Source of the DNA: Ischnura elegans
Lineage: Eukaryota; Arthropoda; Insecta; Odonata; Coenagrionidae
NCBI RefSeq assembly: GCF_921293095.1
Contig: NC_060257.1
Coordinates: 54,410,968 to 54,474,967 of the forward strand
Direction: 5' to 3'
DNA: 64,000 bases
Part shown: positions 1 to 9,990 of the stretch, one piece after another
Numbering within the stretch: position 1 is the first letter of the stretch
Layout of the letters: every line of letters starts with the position of its first letter
Program-made: the position numbers and the translations under genes
Notes under the pieces: generated by a model
Databases searched by the model: none
The model's input: only the letters and a program-made list of their open reading frames with translations
Told to the model about the DNA's origin: nothing

Positions 1-897
1 CATATTTCCACCTTTTGCAGAAAATGTGTTGACTTTCTTAGAGTAAATATTTCCCATTTTTCGCTTAAACTGACATGGTCCATACTATACTTAACACCTA
101 CTATTCCCAGACACTGACTTACTATTAAAGTTTCTTAATCGAGGAAATATTCCAACTACAGAGGGCATAAAGTCAATGACGTCATGGCAAAATTAGCAGT
201 GCCGGAACGCACTTTCTTTCACGGTCTTTAGAAGTGAAATATTACTCTGTGCGTGCTTTTTTATATCAAGTCATTATTTAAATTATATTACTATTTTTTG
301 TTTTGGTTACAAATGTATCAATTAGTAATTTTGAGGCTATTTTGACTTTTGTGTCTTTTGTTAACCAGAGCCGGATCGCCGTTACGGCACTATGACTCCA
401 CTGCATAAATCTTAATATGAGAAAAGCATAAGTACATTTTTTTCGAAAATGGGCACACATTCGAACGAGGGAGTTTATAAACAAACTCACTGTTATGGGG
501 AAACAATTCCTGAAAATAGTACCAATCATGTTAACGTGATTGAAAAATTATATAAATAAATTTTGTTATAAAAGTCAGGGATGCAGGTAATAGGTGATTC
601 CTTCCAGAATGTCGTTATCACATTTTTAGTCCTCCTGCTAGTTCTAGTTACGAGCCTTTCCCGATAGTTTTTTTTACCTCATTGAGAGGGTAAAGAAAAT
701 TAATTGTTTTAGCCACATTTTTAAAAATTTCTCATAATTATTGATCAATCTTTTAACTACGAAAAAAAGGCTCACTATGAAGAGATTTATTACCTCACAC
801 ATTGATGACTCCACTTCCACATATTAATGTAAATAATAATATAAAATTATCTAATGAAAAATAAACGGAAATGAAACGCTAATAAAATTCATCCTAT
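1..897. other. No gene recognised upstream of the protease
   Basis: AT-rich sequence with only short open frames. I see no signal-peptide exon that I can join to the protease downstream. The missing first exon of that gene could lie here or left of the window. Confidence 0.4.
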
Positions 898-1188
898 CAT
901 GGGCTACCCAGCGGGAGGCAACAGGGGGCAGCACCCCTCCCCCCCCAGAAGCACAAGTAAATTTAGTTTAAAACGAAAGTTTTGAACAAATTTTTTTTAC
1001 ATCCTAAAAAAAGTGATATTATTATAAAACAGTGATTAAAATTATATTTTTTCGAGCAATTAATATTAAGAAATAATAAAGAGTTGTCATGATTTTCTTG
1101 AACTTTTGGTTTCCTTAGCCTTTTCTGTGTTACAACTTGAACGACCACGGCTTGCACCCCTCTAGTTTTGATCCTGGGTACGCCCTTG
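898..1188. mobile_element. MITE copy 1 (TIR GGGCGTACCCAG)
   Basis: The left end reads GGGCTACCCAG and the right end CTGGGTACGCCC, the inverse of the family TIR. The interior is homologous to copies at 8699-8933 and 52430-52672, including the stretches around ACCACGGCTTGC and TTTTGATCCTGGGTACG near the right end. No clean target duplication is visible for this copy. Its right end overlaps the first recognised protease exon. Confidence 0.75.
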
Positions 1189-1325
1189 ATCCGTACGATT
1201 TAATACAAAAGTTTGATCCTCCTCAATCATTTGTTCAAACAGGGGGGCCAACATTGCGGCGTCCACTGCCGGATGGAAAGATAATTGGAGGTTCTCATGC
1301 TCCGATTGAGTCCTACCCGTATCAG
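1165..1325 (+). CDS. Protease exon 1 (as seen): propeptide and IIGG activation site
   Basis: Encodes a short pro-region ([17 protein letters not shown]) followed by [18 protein letters not shown] and a GTAAGT donor at 1326. The acceptor is uncertain. CTCTAG ending at 1164, inside the MITE right end, gives an open in-frame exon. A weaker alternative AG ends at about 1211. The signal peptide must come from an upstream exon not recognised here. Confidence 0.75.
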
Positions 1326-4300
1326 GTAAGTTCATATAAATCATGCGGGAGTTTTTTGGTCTTTCAAGTGATAATAACTGTATACTTACACAACTTATGG
1401 TAATCATATGCAAATCATGTAGCCACCAAGAGAGAGTTATTTTTTCGCATGCCCATAACCGATGCTAAAGACTTCACTTTGTTAAATAATATCAAAATTT
1501 TGCAAAGCGGACTGTATTTCTACAGTTCACAACTTTCACTATGGTATCAAAAATTACTCTGGAAATTAGAGTTTATTACTCAAAATAAGATTTCAATGAC
1601 TAAAGTAACGCACCTCAAATCCCTCCAATAGTACTAAACCTAAAATGTCATGAAAATTAAGGTAATAACTAAGAGGCAGAATTTTTAATCTATTCAAATT
1701 GATTTATTTATTTATTTATTTCCTTACGATAAACGAGTAAATTCTAACCTTTAAAACGATTTTTTTTTTTTCAAAAAAATTTTACTCTACCCAACATAAG
1801 CCATTGCCGCAAAATGTACTTTCCTACACAACAGGGAAAAAATACAGGTTCAATTATGAATTCAACCGACTACGATTTCAACAAAATAACATAAATATAA
1901 ATTGAAAATGACAAAATGTGTTAAAAACCAAGGAAAAAATAAATGTTTGGAATATAGGAAGCGAAATTTCATTTCTGTTTAGCGATTCCGGATGGAACAG
2001 AGGAGCCCAAGAAATGTTGTGTTTGTCGATTTGAGAAACTTACTTGTTATTGCATTCTGGATATTGAGTGACTTATAAATGTTGAAATCGACATGTTTCT
2101 TGAAAATATCGATTCTACTCCCCATAGCACATTTTAGGAGGTTGAAATATCAAATTCGAGGAAAAATAAGAATGAGGCCAACCCCTAAATTACAGCCCGA
2201 AACCTTACTCTTCATTTACACAACATAATACTTCGAACCCTGGGTTGTTACTTAAAGCCACATTCAACTCACGATTCAACCTTTTTTCCAGCTTTCAATG
2301 CGACACGACGGACGCCACATCTGCGGAGCTTCAATTATCAGTACAACTTACGCCATCACAGCAGCCCATTGCACCGACGGGTGAGTAACTTTGACGGTAT
2401 AATAACTAATCACTTTCCTCATGAAATTGAAAATCGCTTTCCGTAGTTTAAGACCCATTTTTGGACTACTGTGTTACAGAGAGTGGAACGCTGAATACTA
2501 ATCGAAGGGACCCGGGATCAAACCCTAGTGAGCCCTTTGAACGCATCCGAACGAAAACCCTCATTAAGTGTGAGGTGGCACAGAGCATATAGATTTATGA
2601 ATTAATCCTTTTAATTCACCTTTGGTACACCTCAGCCCTCCCACTTGGGTCCCATTTTGTACATGCATAAAACCTCGTTTATCCGGACCTCAATTATCCG
2701 GCTCTTCGGTTTATCCGGATCAAGAATCCGGTCCGATGTTCCACAAAAAGTACCATATGATATTGCACTTTTCAATGTAAAAAATAAGCAAAAAAACAAA
2801 CAATATAATAAATTTAAACGATATGTGAGTTCAGTGAATGCCTGAAATTTTGGTAAACTACCGATTACGCGATCAAACAGCAATTAAACGTCACACAAAA
2901 ATAAAACAAAGAAATCAAACGATTTATTTGTAAACAAAAACTACACGCATTTCTCCTTTGCATGAAATGTATTCTGAAGTGAGTTGTGCTGATGGTTGAT
3001 TCCATGATAAATAAATGATAAGTTAATTCCATTACAGTACAGTACTTATTGTTTTCATCGATATTCCTATTGCTTCCGGTATATCCGGATTTTCGTCTAT
3101 CCCCATCATGTGCGGTCCCAGTTAACCCGGGTAAACGAGGTTCTATTGTAGTTGGAAAAAACGTAGAATAACACCTCACTTGTAAATGAAAGAGAATATT
3201 CGGTGGAGTAAAAAATGAGAACTGATATTACATGCTACCCCTCACCGAACGTGGGAAATTCACGCGTCTATGGCTTACTAAAATTTTTATTCTGGATCAG
3301 TCCATTACTACTTCATGCGAAAAAATGTCACATAAACTTAGCAAATAATCTTAAGATGACATAAATGCTTAATGAAAAGCAAAAAACTTTGTAACTCCAC
3401 ATGAATTTATGAAAGTATGACCTAGGTTTCGACGTGGCACGTGATCACCTGGTAGATTTCAATGGAAGACAGAATACATACAGCCGCACACACATTTCTT
3501 TCAAAAGACGAAAAAATCCCAAAAACTCAAAGAAAAACCCCACCCCTAAACTCACACCTCTTTGGTGTTTCTTTAGAAATCCATGTGCTATGACTATACA
3601 GTCTCTGCCTTCCATTCAAATATACCAGAACGGCGTGGCACGTCGATATTTAGGCCGTACTTTAATAAATTCATGTGAAAATACAAAGTTTTTTTACTTT
3701 TAATTATTTCAAGTCGATTCAATGAAGTCATGGCCGAGATAACGCATTACACACATATTTGTTCTATTTATAATGCGAAACATTTTATTCCCAGATTATC
3801 TGCAGGGGAAATAACGCTAAAAGCTGGAAGCGGGGACAAGACCGCAGGAGGAGTCATCCACAGCGTGGCTAGAATAATCCAAAACCCTGGTTTCGGATAC
3901 AGATTGGACTATGACATTTCACTGCTCGAGGTAGGTAACAAAACTTTACCAAAGCTTCAAAGCAATGGCGAAGTTATCACGCTTTTCCCACTTTGGATAC
4001 ATATAAATTTCAGCGAAAGTCTCCCACGGTTTAAGTCCTCTAGGTACGACTTAACGACGGCTGACTTTTTTACAATCTTCACGATTCTCTCTCACAAACC
4101 AGATGAAAATAGGGGAGTCAATTATCTAAACGTTGTCAGGCATGGTAATGCAACACTGTAAGGAAACTGGAAACATCGTCATTCAAGCGATACGCCCAGA
4201 AATCTTTGAATTTTCTTTAATGCCAAATTATTTTGTATCGCGAATACATAAATTTAATCGGAATCATTACGAAAATCTAGCGAATTCGCTTCCTTTCATA

Positions 4301-7300
4301 GTATCATGGTCACATTTGTTCGGCAGATAACATTACCGTACTTCATAAATTTAACAAAATTATTAAAAATTAGCTTGTTAATTCTTACAATAGACGGCCT
4401 CAGTGGCAGCGGGGTAAAATTCTCTCCAGACAAAACAATAGTTCGAGGGTTCGAGTCTCGACTGGATAGGTTGCCACTATCCCTTTGGGCATGGTTGTTC
4501 GTGCACGTGTAATTGTTGAATGAACCCCGATGTAAATGTATGTGCTGTTTTCGGTGGTATGAATATAAATAAATAAACAATAATATCCCATAGAGTACGA
4601 CCACTAGACTTCTATACATGCCTCAAATGACAAACCTTGAAGGCACCGAAAATTATGAAAATAACGAAGTGGCACTTTTGGAGTCTGGTCTTCAATTTTA
4701 ATAACACCAGGCATAAAAGAATACCTGGATACACCAGTCTACAGACTGTCAAAGACCAAAAATAATTTTAAAAACATGGCTATTAAGGCATACAACATAC
4801 AGCCAAGGGAGGTGAAATTAAAAGACACCAATAATTTTAACAACATGGCCCAGAAATGGTTGTGCAGGAAACCCCTGTATTCAGTTGAAGAATACATGTC
4901 CGGGTATTTCGAATGTCTTTGTGTCTAAAGGGTCAATCATCATTGTAATATATTGTAATACCTGACGTATACATAGTTTTATGTATCAATTTGTTTCATA
5001 TTGTTTTCCCCTTTTCATTTCTGTATGTAAATAATATTTTTTGACAATGCCTATAGTGATTTATATCATTTAACGACAAATAAACTGATTGAATAACTTG
5101 TAGAGATCAAAATAAAAGCTCTTTCGTTGAAGTGTATTTTTTTCAATTGCCACTCTACTCTGTGGTTTCAGGTATCAACTCCGTTCGTATTCGGACCAAC
5201 TGTTCAGCCTATTGCCCTTCCTTCTCCGGGGGAGCAAGTAGTTCCTGGTACGGTGGCTGACGTGTCTGGTTGGGGAACGACATCTGTAAGTAGCAACTGA
5301 ATTAATCCTTCTCATTATCGCCGAATAACATCTTGAGTATAAGACCTGCGGCTTTTCCTGGTCACTCTGCCAGTTCTTACGATTTAGTTGAACCCTATGA
5401 CGCAACAGTGTAACTCCCTTCGTTGTTAAGATACGTAATAATTCACGAAATAGTGAAATTCCACAATTTGGCCAAAATTAAAAGAGCTCCCATCGGTCTG
5501 AAAATTGGTTTCTCCACGTATCACGTGGTCTAGATTAATAGTTAACAAAACCACAATTGAGTATTATCACCATTGGATGTAAAGGAAATATACTCAAGTT
5601 CATTTTAGAGAAAACTTTGAGATTTTTCAGCTAAAAAAGTGATTTTCATAAAAATACGAAGCGTAAAAATAATCGATGTAATGATTTAGAACCTTCGCCA
5701 ATTAAGACAAGCCATGAAATATAATCCCAGTAATCCGTTTTGATTAAAATAACTTTCAATAAGTAAAAAAGGGAACTGTTTCACAGATCCAAATTCTTAA
5801 CATATGGACTACCAGTGGAGGAGGGGGAAGTTGCTATGAATTTTATGGCATTATTTTCTCATTTAGCACTATTATTCCTTTTCAAGTCTGGAGGAACGGG
5901 TTCTCCCGACCTTCTTCACGTCTTAGTTCCTGTCGTCGACGACTCCGTCTGCGACAACGTGTACAGCACCATGACGGACAGAATGCTGTGCGCCGGATCA
6001 GAGGAGGCAGACTCCTGCCAGGTAAGCCACTTCATATGCTATACTTATGAAAAATTGGCGAAAATGTATCCTGAAAAATCAATGAAATTTTAGATTTACT
6101 ACTTTGACATAAAAAAATAAAATGAATGTATGCTAGCTGCCATTTTTCACTCTTCTTCAAACCAACAGCTAATTGGCGCCTCATGATAAATACAGAAATG
6201 CTAGGCAATATGCCAACAGCGCTCAATTCGTCTGCGTTGCGTTGCGTGGCAAAAGTTGAGAATCAACACTCGTGAAAGAATTTGGAGACAACGTGCGATA
6301 GTCTCAGAGTATTTAATTTTAGCCATGAGCAGAGTTTTGGGGACCCAGAGGGAGCCTGCCGCCCTCCCTTTTATTTTTAAGGTAATTTTTCAGAAAAAAA
6401 AACTTGAAGAAATACCAAAACATTTTAGTCTAACGATAAGATAGTCCTTAAAATGCTGTTTCCAGATACTAATTTAAACAATTTTTCCTCGGAAGGGCCC
6501 CGGGAATACCCCCTTATCACTGGGGGGTACTATATAGCCCCTACACCCCCGGCAGGATTGCTGCCTCACCCAACATAAAACTCCGGCCATTATTGTAGCA
6601 TATGAACACGAATACTTCCCATCTCTCGCGGCATCTTAGAAATCGAAAATATTTCATACTTCAGAGACTGGTCTCTGGTTTATCCGATTGATAGCAGCGA
6701 AATTTTTTATTATCCAAGCTTTCCGATTTAAAATATTTGAAAATGTATACTGCCTATAATGAATTAAGGCAATAATATAATGTCCACTCTATCGCTTAGA
6801 GAAATTTTGAAGTTAAATCCATTTTGCTACATTGGATTGATATTACTAATAGAATACTGAAAGGATTAATAAGATATCCCTCAGAAAGCCGTAAAAATCA
6901 CCATTTTGACCCATTTATCTTAAAATTCCGCAATTTATATTCTCGCACCTGCCGCTTATCCTGGTGGGTATTCCATACCCCACACACCCTGGTATTAGTA
7001 GCACCTAAACCTCCCCCACCCTTAATCCCTTCCACTTCGATTAATTTTCTGAGTATCGTGTTCCTATTTTCTATTTATTTTTTCTGTGGTTCTCTTTTAA
7101 ATGGTAGGTTATGAAATTATATTTTGTAATTTGTAATAATCGTAGGACCGTGAAATAAAATGTGATTATTAAACATGGAAAACAGCTATCGCTACTCGAA
7201 TAGAATCATTTTCATCCTTCCAATGCATCATTTTTCTTTAAATATGAATTATTTAATAAATAAAAGCGAACAAACTATGTATAAATCCACCAATTTATTT

Positions 7301-8494
7301 TTGTGGTACTACTAGTTTCGACGACACCCCACCCCTCTCCAACTCTCACCACCCTCCCACAACGCCCAATCACACACCTCAGATTTCCCAGCCACCCCTT
7401 CCACCTACCTTCTTCCTCCCGATACCACATGATATATAAGGATGTTTGTTTCTTTGTAGCCTTTGTACCTGATGATGACGCCGCTGCGTCGAAACTAGTA
7501 GTACCACAAAAATAAATTGGTGGATTTATACATAGTTTGTTCGCTTTTATTTATTAGAATGAACCTCCACAAAGTTGAGCCTGTTACGATAGAGATTATG
7601 AATTATTTATTTATATTATGTATGTTTTAACATTTTTAAGCTTTCAAAATAATTATATTTTTCCTCTAAATAATGCTAAAACTATGAAAATCCGATGACG
7701 AGAGACACTCGTCATTGCGCGGTTTGGCGTCGAAAGTTCATGACAAGCTAGACTCGTCATTACAGCGCAAGGGGTTAATTCCTGGCAGCGCCCCTGAGTA
7801 GCCCTCGTAGTACTTCATGAGCCGATTTCATTCGGTGGGCGATTGTTGAGCGTTTGTGCAGTCGAGGTATCGATATGCTCGAGTCTCGGAGACCTGAATG
7901 AGGCTCAAACTACTAAATTCTAAACAGTGGTGTAACTAAGGGAAGGATGAGGGATTAGGTCCCCCAAAAGCCAGAGAGAAATAATAAAATTATTTTAAAA
8001 TATTGTCTAGTTTTGACATATAATAACTGAATCTGCTTAAAGTTAAATGTCATTTATTAATATCATGGCAGTGAGACAAGACAGACAGACATGGCAGTGA
8101 GGGGGGCGGGTGTCCCCCCCCCCCCCGATCCCCCAGGTCCAATGTTGCCAAGGTTTTTAATCCAGGTCCCCACCCCACAAATAATATTCCTAGTTACGCC
8201 GCTGATTCTAATAAACACTGTTCTGAAACAAATATCGAGATTAGATCTATATATATTTCATCACCATTGAACACGTACCCCTACTCTGGGATTCCAAAAG
8301 ACTTCGAGTAAATTTGTACAATCACATTTTTTTCTATCCGTTTTCAGGGTGATTCTGGAGGCCCCTTGGTGCAGAACGGGAAACTCATTGGAATCGTTTC
8401 TTACGGATACGGCTGTGGGTACCCTGGTTACCCTGGCGTGTACTCAAGGGTATCAGCACTCCGAAACTGGATCTCGCAAAAATCAGGAGTATAG
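1165..8494 (+). CDS. Trypsin-like serine protease (S1 family), six exons, 5' end missing
   Basis: A secreted-type chymotrypsin-fold endopeptidase, presumably a digestive or extracellular zymogen. Exons are 1165-1325 (start uncertain), 2292-2380, 3795-3930, 5172-5285, 5887-6021 and 8348-8494, all with GT-AG borders and continuous phase. The activation site is DGK|IIGGS. The catalytic His lies in TAAHC, Asp in DYDISLL and Ser in GDSGGP. Asp six residues before the catalytic Ser (DSCQGDSGGP) predicts trypsin specificity for Arg/Lys. The six cysteines expected for the three invertebrate-trypsin disulfides are present (HICG, AAHC, SVCD, MLCAG, DSCQG, YGCG). SGWG and PGVYSRV are also in place. No in-frame break is seen, so the mature domain looks functional. 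The signal peptide is not found. Nothing else in the window is functionally linked to it. Confidence 0.95.
1701..1724. repeat. (TTTA)n microsatellite
   Basis: About five TTTA units in intron 1 of the protease. I see nothing else notable in that intron. Confidence 0.8.
2292..2380 (+). CDS. Protease exon with catalytic His
   Basis: Acceptor TTTCCAG, donor GTGAGT at 2381. Encodes [17 protein letters not shown] and [12 protein letters not shown], with the catalytic His in AAHC and the first disulfide pair (HICG, AHC). Ends in phase 2. Confidence 0.95.
2662..3148. mobile_element. pogo/Tigger-like nonautonomous element
   Basis: Bounded by TA on both sides. The ends carry inverted ACCTCGTTTATCC and GTAAACGAGGTT, and several ATCCGG words lie inside. 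ACCTCGTTTA resembles termini of pogo/Tigger-type elements. Lies in protease intron 2. The left terminus is decayed. Confidence 0.55.
3383..3696. mobile_element. Fold-back element, about 98-bp inverted arms
   Basis: The left arm (3383-3480) and right arm (about 3600-3696) are imperfect inverse copies; both contain ACTTTGTA, CACATGAATTTAT and GTGGCACG-type words. On the minus strand the left arm reads CAGGTGA, an ACGT...ACGT stem, GAAAC, CTAG, GTC, a decayed version of the hammerhead-like core described in the findings. Lies in protease intron 2. Confidence 0.6.
3795..3930 (+). CDS. Protease exon with catalytic Asp
   Basis: Acceptor TTCCCAG, donor GTAGGT at 3931. Encodes [19 protein letters not shown] and [20 protein letters not shown], with the catalytic Asp in YDISLL. 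It takes two bases of split codon from the previous exon and ends in phase 0. Confidence 0.95.
4393..4580 (+). mobile_element. tRNA-derived SINE, family A
   Basis: The head contains an A-box-like CAGTGGCAGCGG and a B-box-like GGTTCGAGTCTCG. The tail ends in AAATAAATAAACAA. Homologous to 51664-51858 and to the truncated start at 63955-64000. Confidence 0.8.
4640..5095 (+). mobile_element. LINE 3' end fragment
   Basis: One frame reads [20 protein letters not shown] then [15 protein letters not shown] and a stop, like the C-terminal tail of CR1/Jockey-type non-LTR reverse transcriptases. An AT-rich 3' region with AATAAA follows. The reverse transcriptase domain itself is absent, so it is 5'-truncated. 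Confidence 0.55.
5172..5285 (+). CDS. Protease exon with SGWG motif
   Basis: Acceptor GTTTCAG, donor GTAAGT at 5286. Thirty-eight codons encoding [17 protein letters not shown] and ending [12 protein letters not shown], the conserved WG region between the two beta-barrels. Confidence 0.95.
5887..6021 (+). CDS. Protease exon with specificity Asp
   Basis: Acceptor TTTTCAAG, donor GTAAGC at 6022. Forty-five codons. It carries the SVCD and MLCAG cysteine pair and ends EEADSCQ, placing the S1-pocket Asp just before the exon with the catalytic Ser. Confidence 0.95.
6797..7045. mobile_element. Decayed hAT MITE related to 45812-46108
   Basis: Shares AGAGAAATTTT, TATCCCTCAGAA, CCATTTATCTT and CCGCTTATCCTGG in the same order as the intact copy at 45812-46108. 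The left terminus is not clear. A C/G-rich stretch at about 6490-6570 could belong to its displaced end. Confidence 0.55.
7255..7556 (+). mobile_element. Fold-back element A with hammerhead-like core
   Basis: Near-perfect inverted arms of about 68 bp (7255-7322 and 7487-7555) share GCGAACAAACTATGTA and GTACTACTAGTTTCGACG. The right half carries CTGATGA at 7469-7475, an unpaired T, stem GACGC/GCGTC with loop CGCT, GAAAC at 7491-7495, TA, then GTA. The flanking GTAC words can pair as stem I. It sits beside a piggyBac-like end in protease intron 5. Confidence 0.7.
7560..7778 (-). mobile_element. piggyBac-like end ending in TTAA
   Basis: Read on the minus strand it starts TTAACCCCTTGCGCTG and runs through several TCGTC/GACGA words. 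It is homologous along about 200 bp to 58876-59095. Only one terminus is found, so the rest is lost or was displaced by the neighbouring fold-back element. Confidence 0.55.
7925..8204. mobile_element. hAT MITE with 8-bp target duplication
   Basis: TIRs are CAGTGGTGTAACTA and TAGTTACGCCGCTG. The flanking 8-mers are ATTCTAAA (7917-7924) and ATTCTAAT (8205-8212). The C-rich interior includes a poly-C run. Lies in protease intron 5. Confidence 0.8.
8348..8494 (+). CDS. Protease last exon with catalytic Ser and stop
   Basis: Acceptor TTTTCAG. Forty-eight codons plus TAG. It begins [20 protein letters not shown] and ends NWISQKSGV, the usual C-terminal helix of the family. Confidence 0.95.
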   Translation, partial: GDSGGPLVQNGKLIGIVSYGYGCGYPGYPGVYSRVSALRNWISQKSGV

Positions 8495-8580
8495 GAATCT
8501 CAACACAAAAATCTTAATATTTATTCAATGTATTTACTTCAAGATAAACTTTCTAACTTCTGATGTAAAATATTTTTTTT

Positions 8581-8586
8581 AATAAA
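8581..8586 (+). terminator. AATAAA polyadenylation signal of the protease
   Basis: A canonical AATAAA lies 87 bp after the stop codon, following a T-rich run. Confidence 0.7.
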
Positions 8587-8698
8587 TTATTTTTAAATTG
8601 AAAATCAATATGTTTACTGCTCATTTATGCAAATCGAATAATAGGTACTTATTAACTCATTTCCACCCACCGTGACCATATGGCTACATCCTACCATT

Positions 8699-8933
8699 CA
8701 TGGGCGTACCCAGCGTGGGGCAGCTGACCCCCCCCCCCCCCTTAGGAGCAAAAATCGCAAATGTCTTTAATGAAAATAAAATTTTTTCAAGCAAATAATT
8801 TTTAAAAACTAATAAAAAACTGTTACAGTTTCCTTAAATTGTTAGTTTCATTCACCTTTTCCATGCAATAAACTTATCTAACTTGAACAACCATAGCTTG
8901 CCCCCCACCCCCCCGTTTTGATCCTGGATACGA
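8699..8933. mobile_element. MITE copy 2 (TIR GGGCGTACCCAG)
   Basis: The left TIR is intact. The right end is decayed to CTGGATACGAGC. The interior matches copies at 898 and 52430, including GCAAATGTCTTTA and GAACAACCATAGC. Confidence 0.75.
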
Positions 8934-9145
8934 GCGAGCGTCAACAAAAAAACTACCATTCTGAGCATTTGAGGCTCTTGAAGAAAACCCGTAATTCTTT
9001 CTGCGCCCGAATTGTCACAAATATGTTACTGATGCTTACAATGACTTAATATACTTATTATTTTATTTTTGAAGCCGGTCATAATTAGCCCACTGACGGA
9101 AAGGGAAGGGTAGGAAACGTAAATTCGATATCGGCGCCAACTTTC

Positions 9146-9199
9146 AGTGAATTACATACAAAGAACATAAAATTTTATGTTCCTTGTATGTAATTCACT
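9146..9199. repeat. Near-perfect 54-bp palindrome
   Basis: Two 27-bp arms with a single mismatch and no loop, centred on AAAATTTT at 9172/9173. No other copy in the window. Confidence 0.9.
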
Positions 9200-9775
9200 T
9201 CATTTGTTAACTTAAGTTAACAAAAACAGTTAAAATAGCTTTCTTGACCAATACCGTTACCTCATCAAGCTGACCGACGTAACTACAAATAGGTCACGAT
9301 CAAGATTTACTAATAATTAAGATTTTTCACTGACCTAAAGCCCTAAAGCATTGGAGGCACCGGTTTGATGTCGTCCGACCTCCAATGGGTACACAAGCCA
9401 AAAGATCCAATTACGAAGGAGGAACCAGTTACGGAGCTGATATGCATACTGCTCCAGCACAGAGGACCGCGATAAATTTCCGATTTACAGCAAAAGGCAC
9501 AAAGAGTCGACTTCATATCAGTTACTTCATGAATGTAATAAACTCAACACGACACTGGCGTAAAAACCTTTGCTAACAAATGGTGGGAACAACTGAAAAT
9601 CGGAGTTGCGAGCGTCAACAAAATACTTGCCAAGAGGAATGCATAGAAGAGTCTCGATTCCATCCCATAAAAGGATGATGTCTGTTGCCACTTCGTTCGC
9701 ATTTTAATCGGTTTTCAAAAATGTCCGCGGCGCGTTGATGCGGGCCCTGCGATCCACTTATTTTCCTTTATTTTG

Positions 9776-9990
9776 CAGTACAGTGTTTGTAATTGTGAGG
9801 AATAGCATTAAACTTTTATAAATGAGATAAATCGCAGCATCATGAGTACAAATTTCGGATAAAATCGCTAATTATACCTTATTTTCCCGTGAAACCGGAT
9901 CAATTTGTCTGTCAGCGACGCGAGTGGCGACTTTAGTAAGCCCATTTAAAGGCGCGATAGCAGACAGCTTAGAGACCATTCAGGTTCCTC
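9776..9990. repeat. Dispersed repeat, inverse copy at 54515-54690
   Basis: Shares CGCTAATTATACCTTATTT, CGTGAAAC, GGATCAATTTGTC and CCCATTTAAA with the inverse complement of 54515-54690. Class unknown. Confidence 0.65.
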
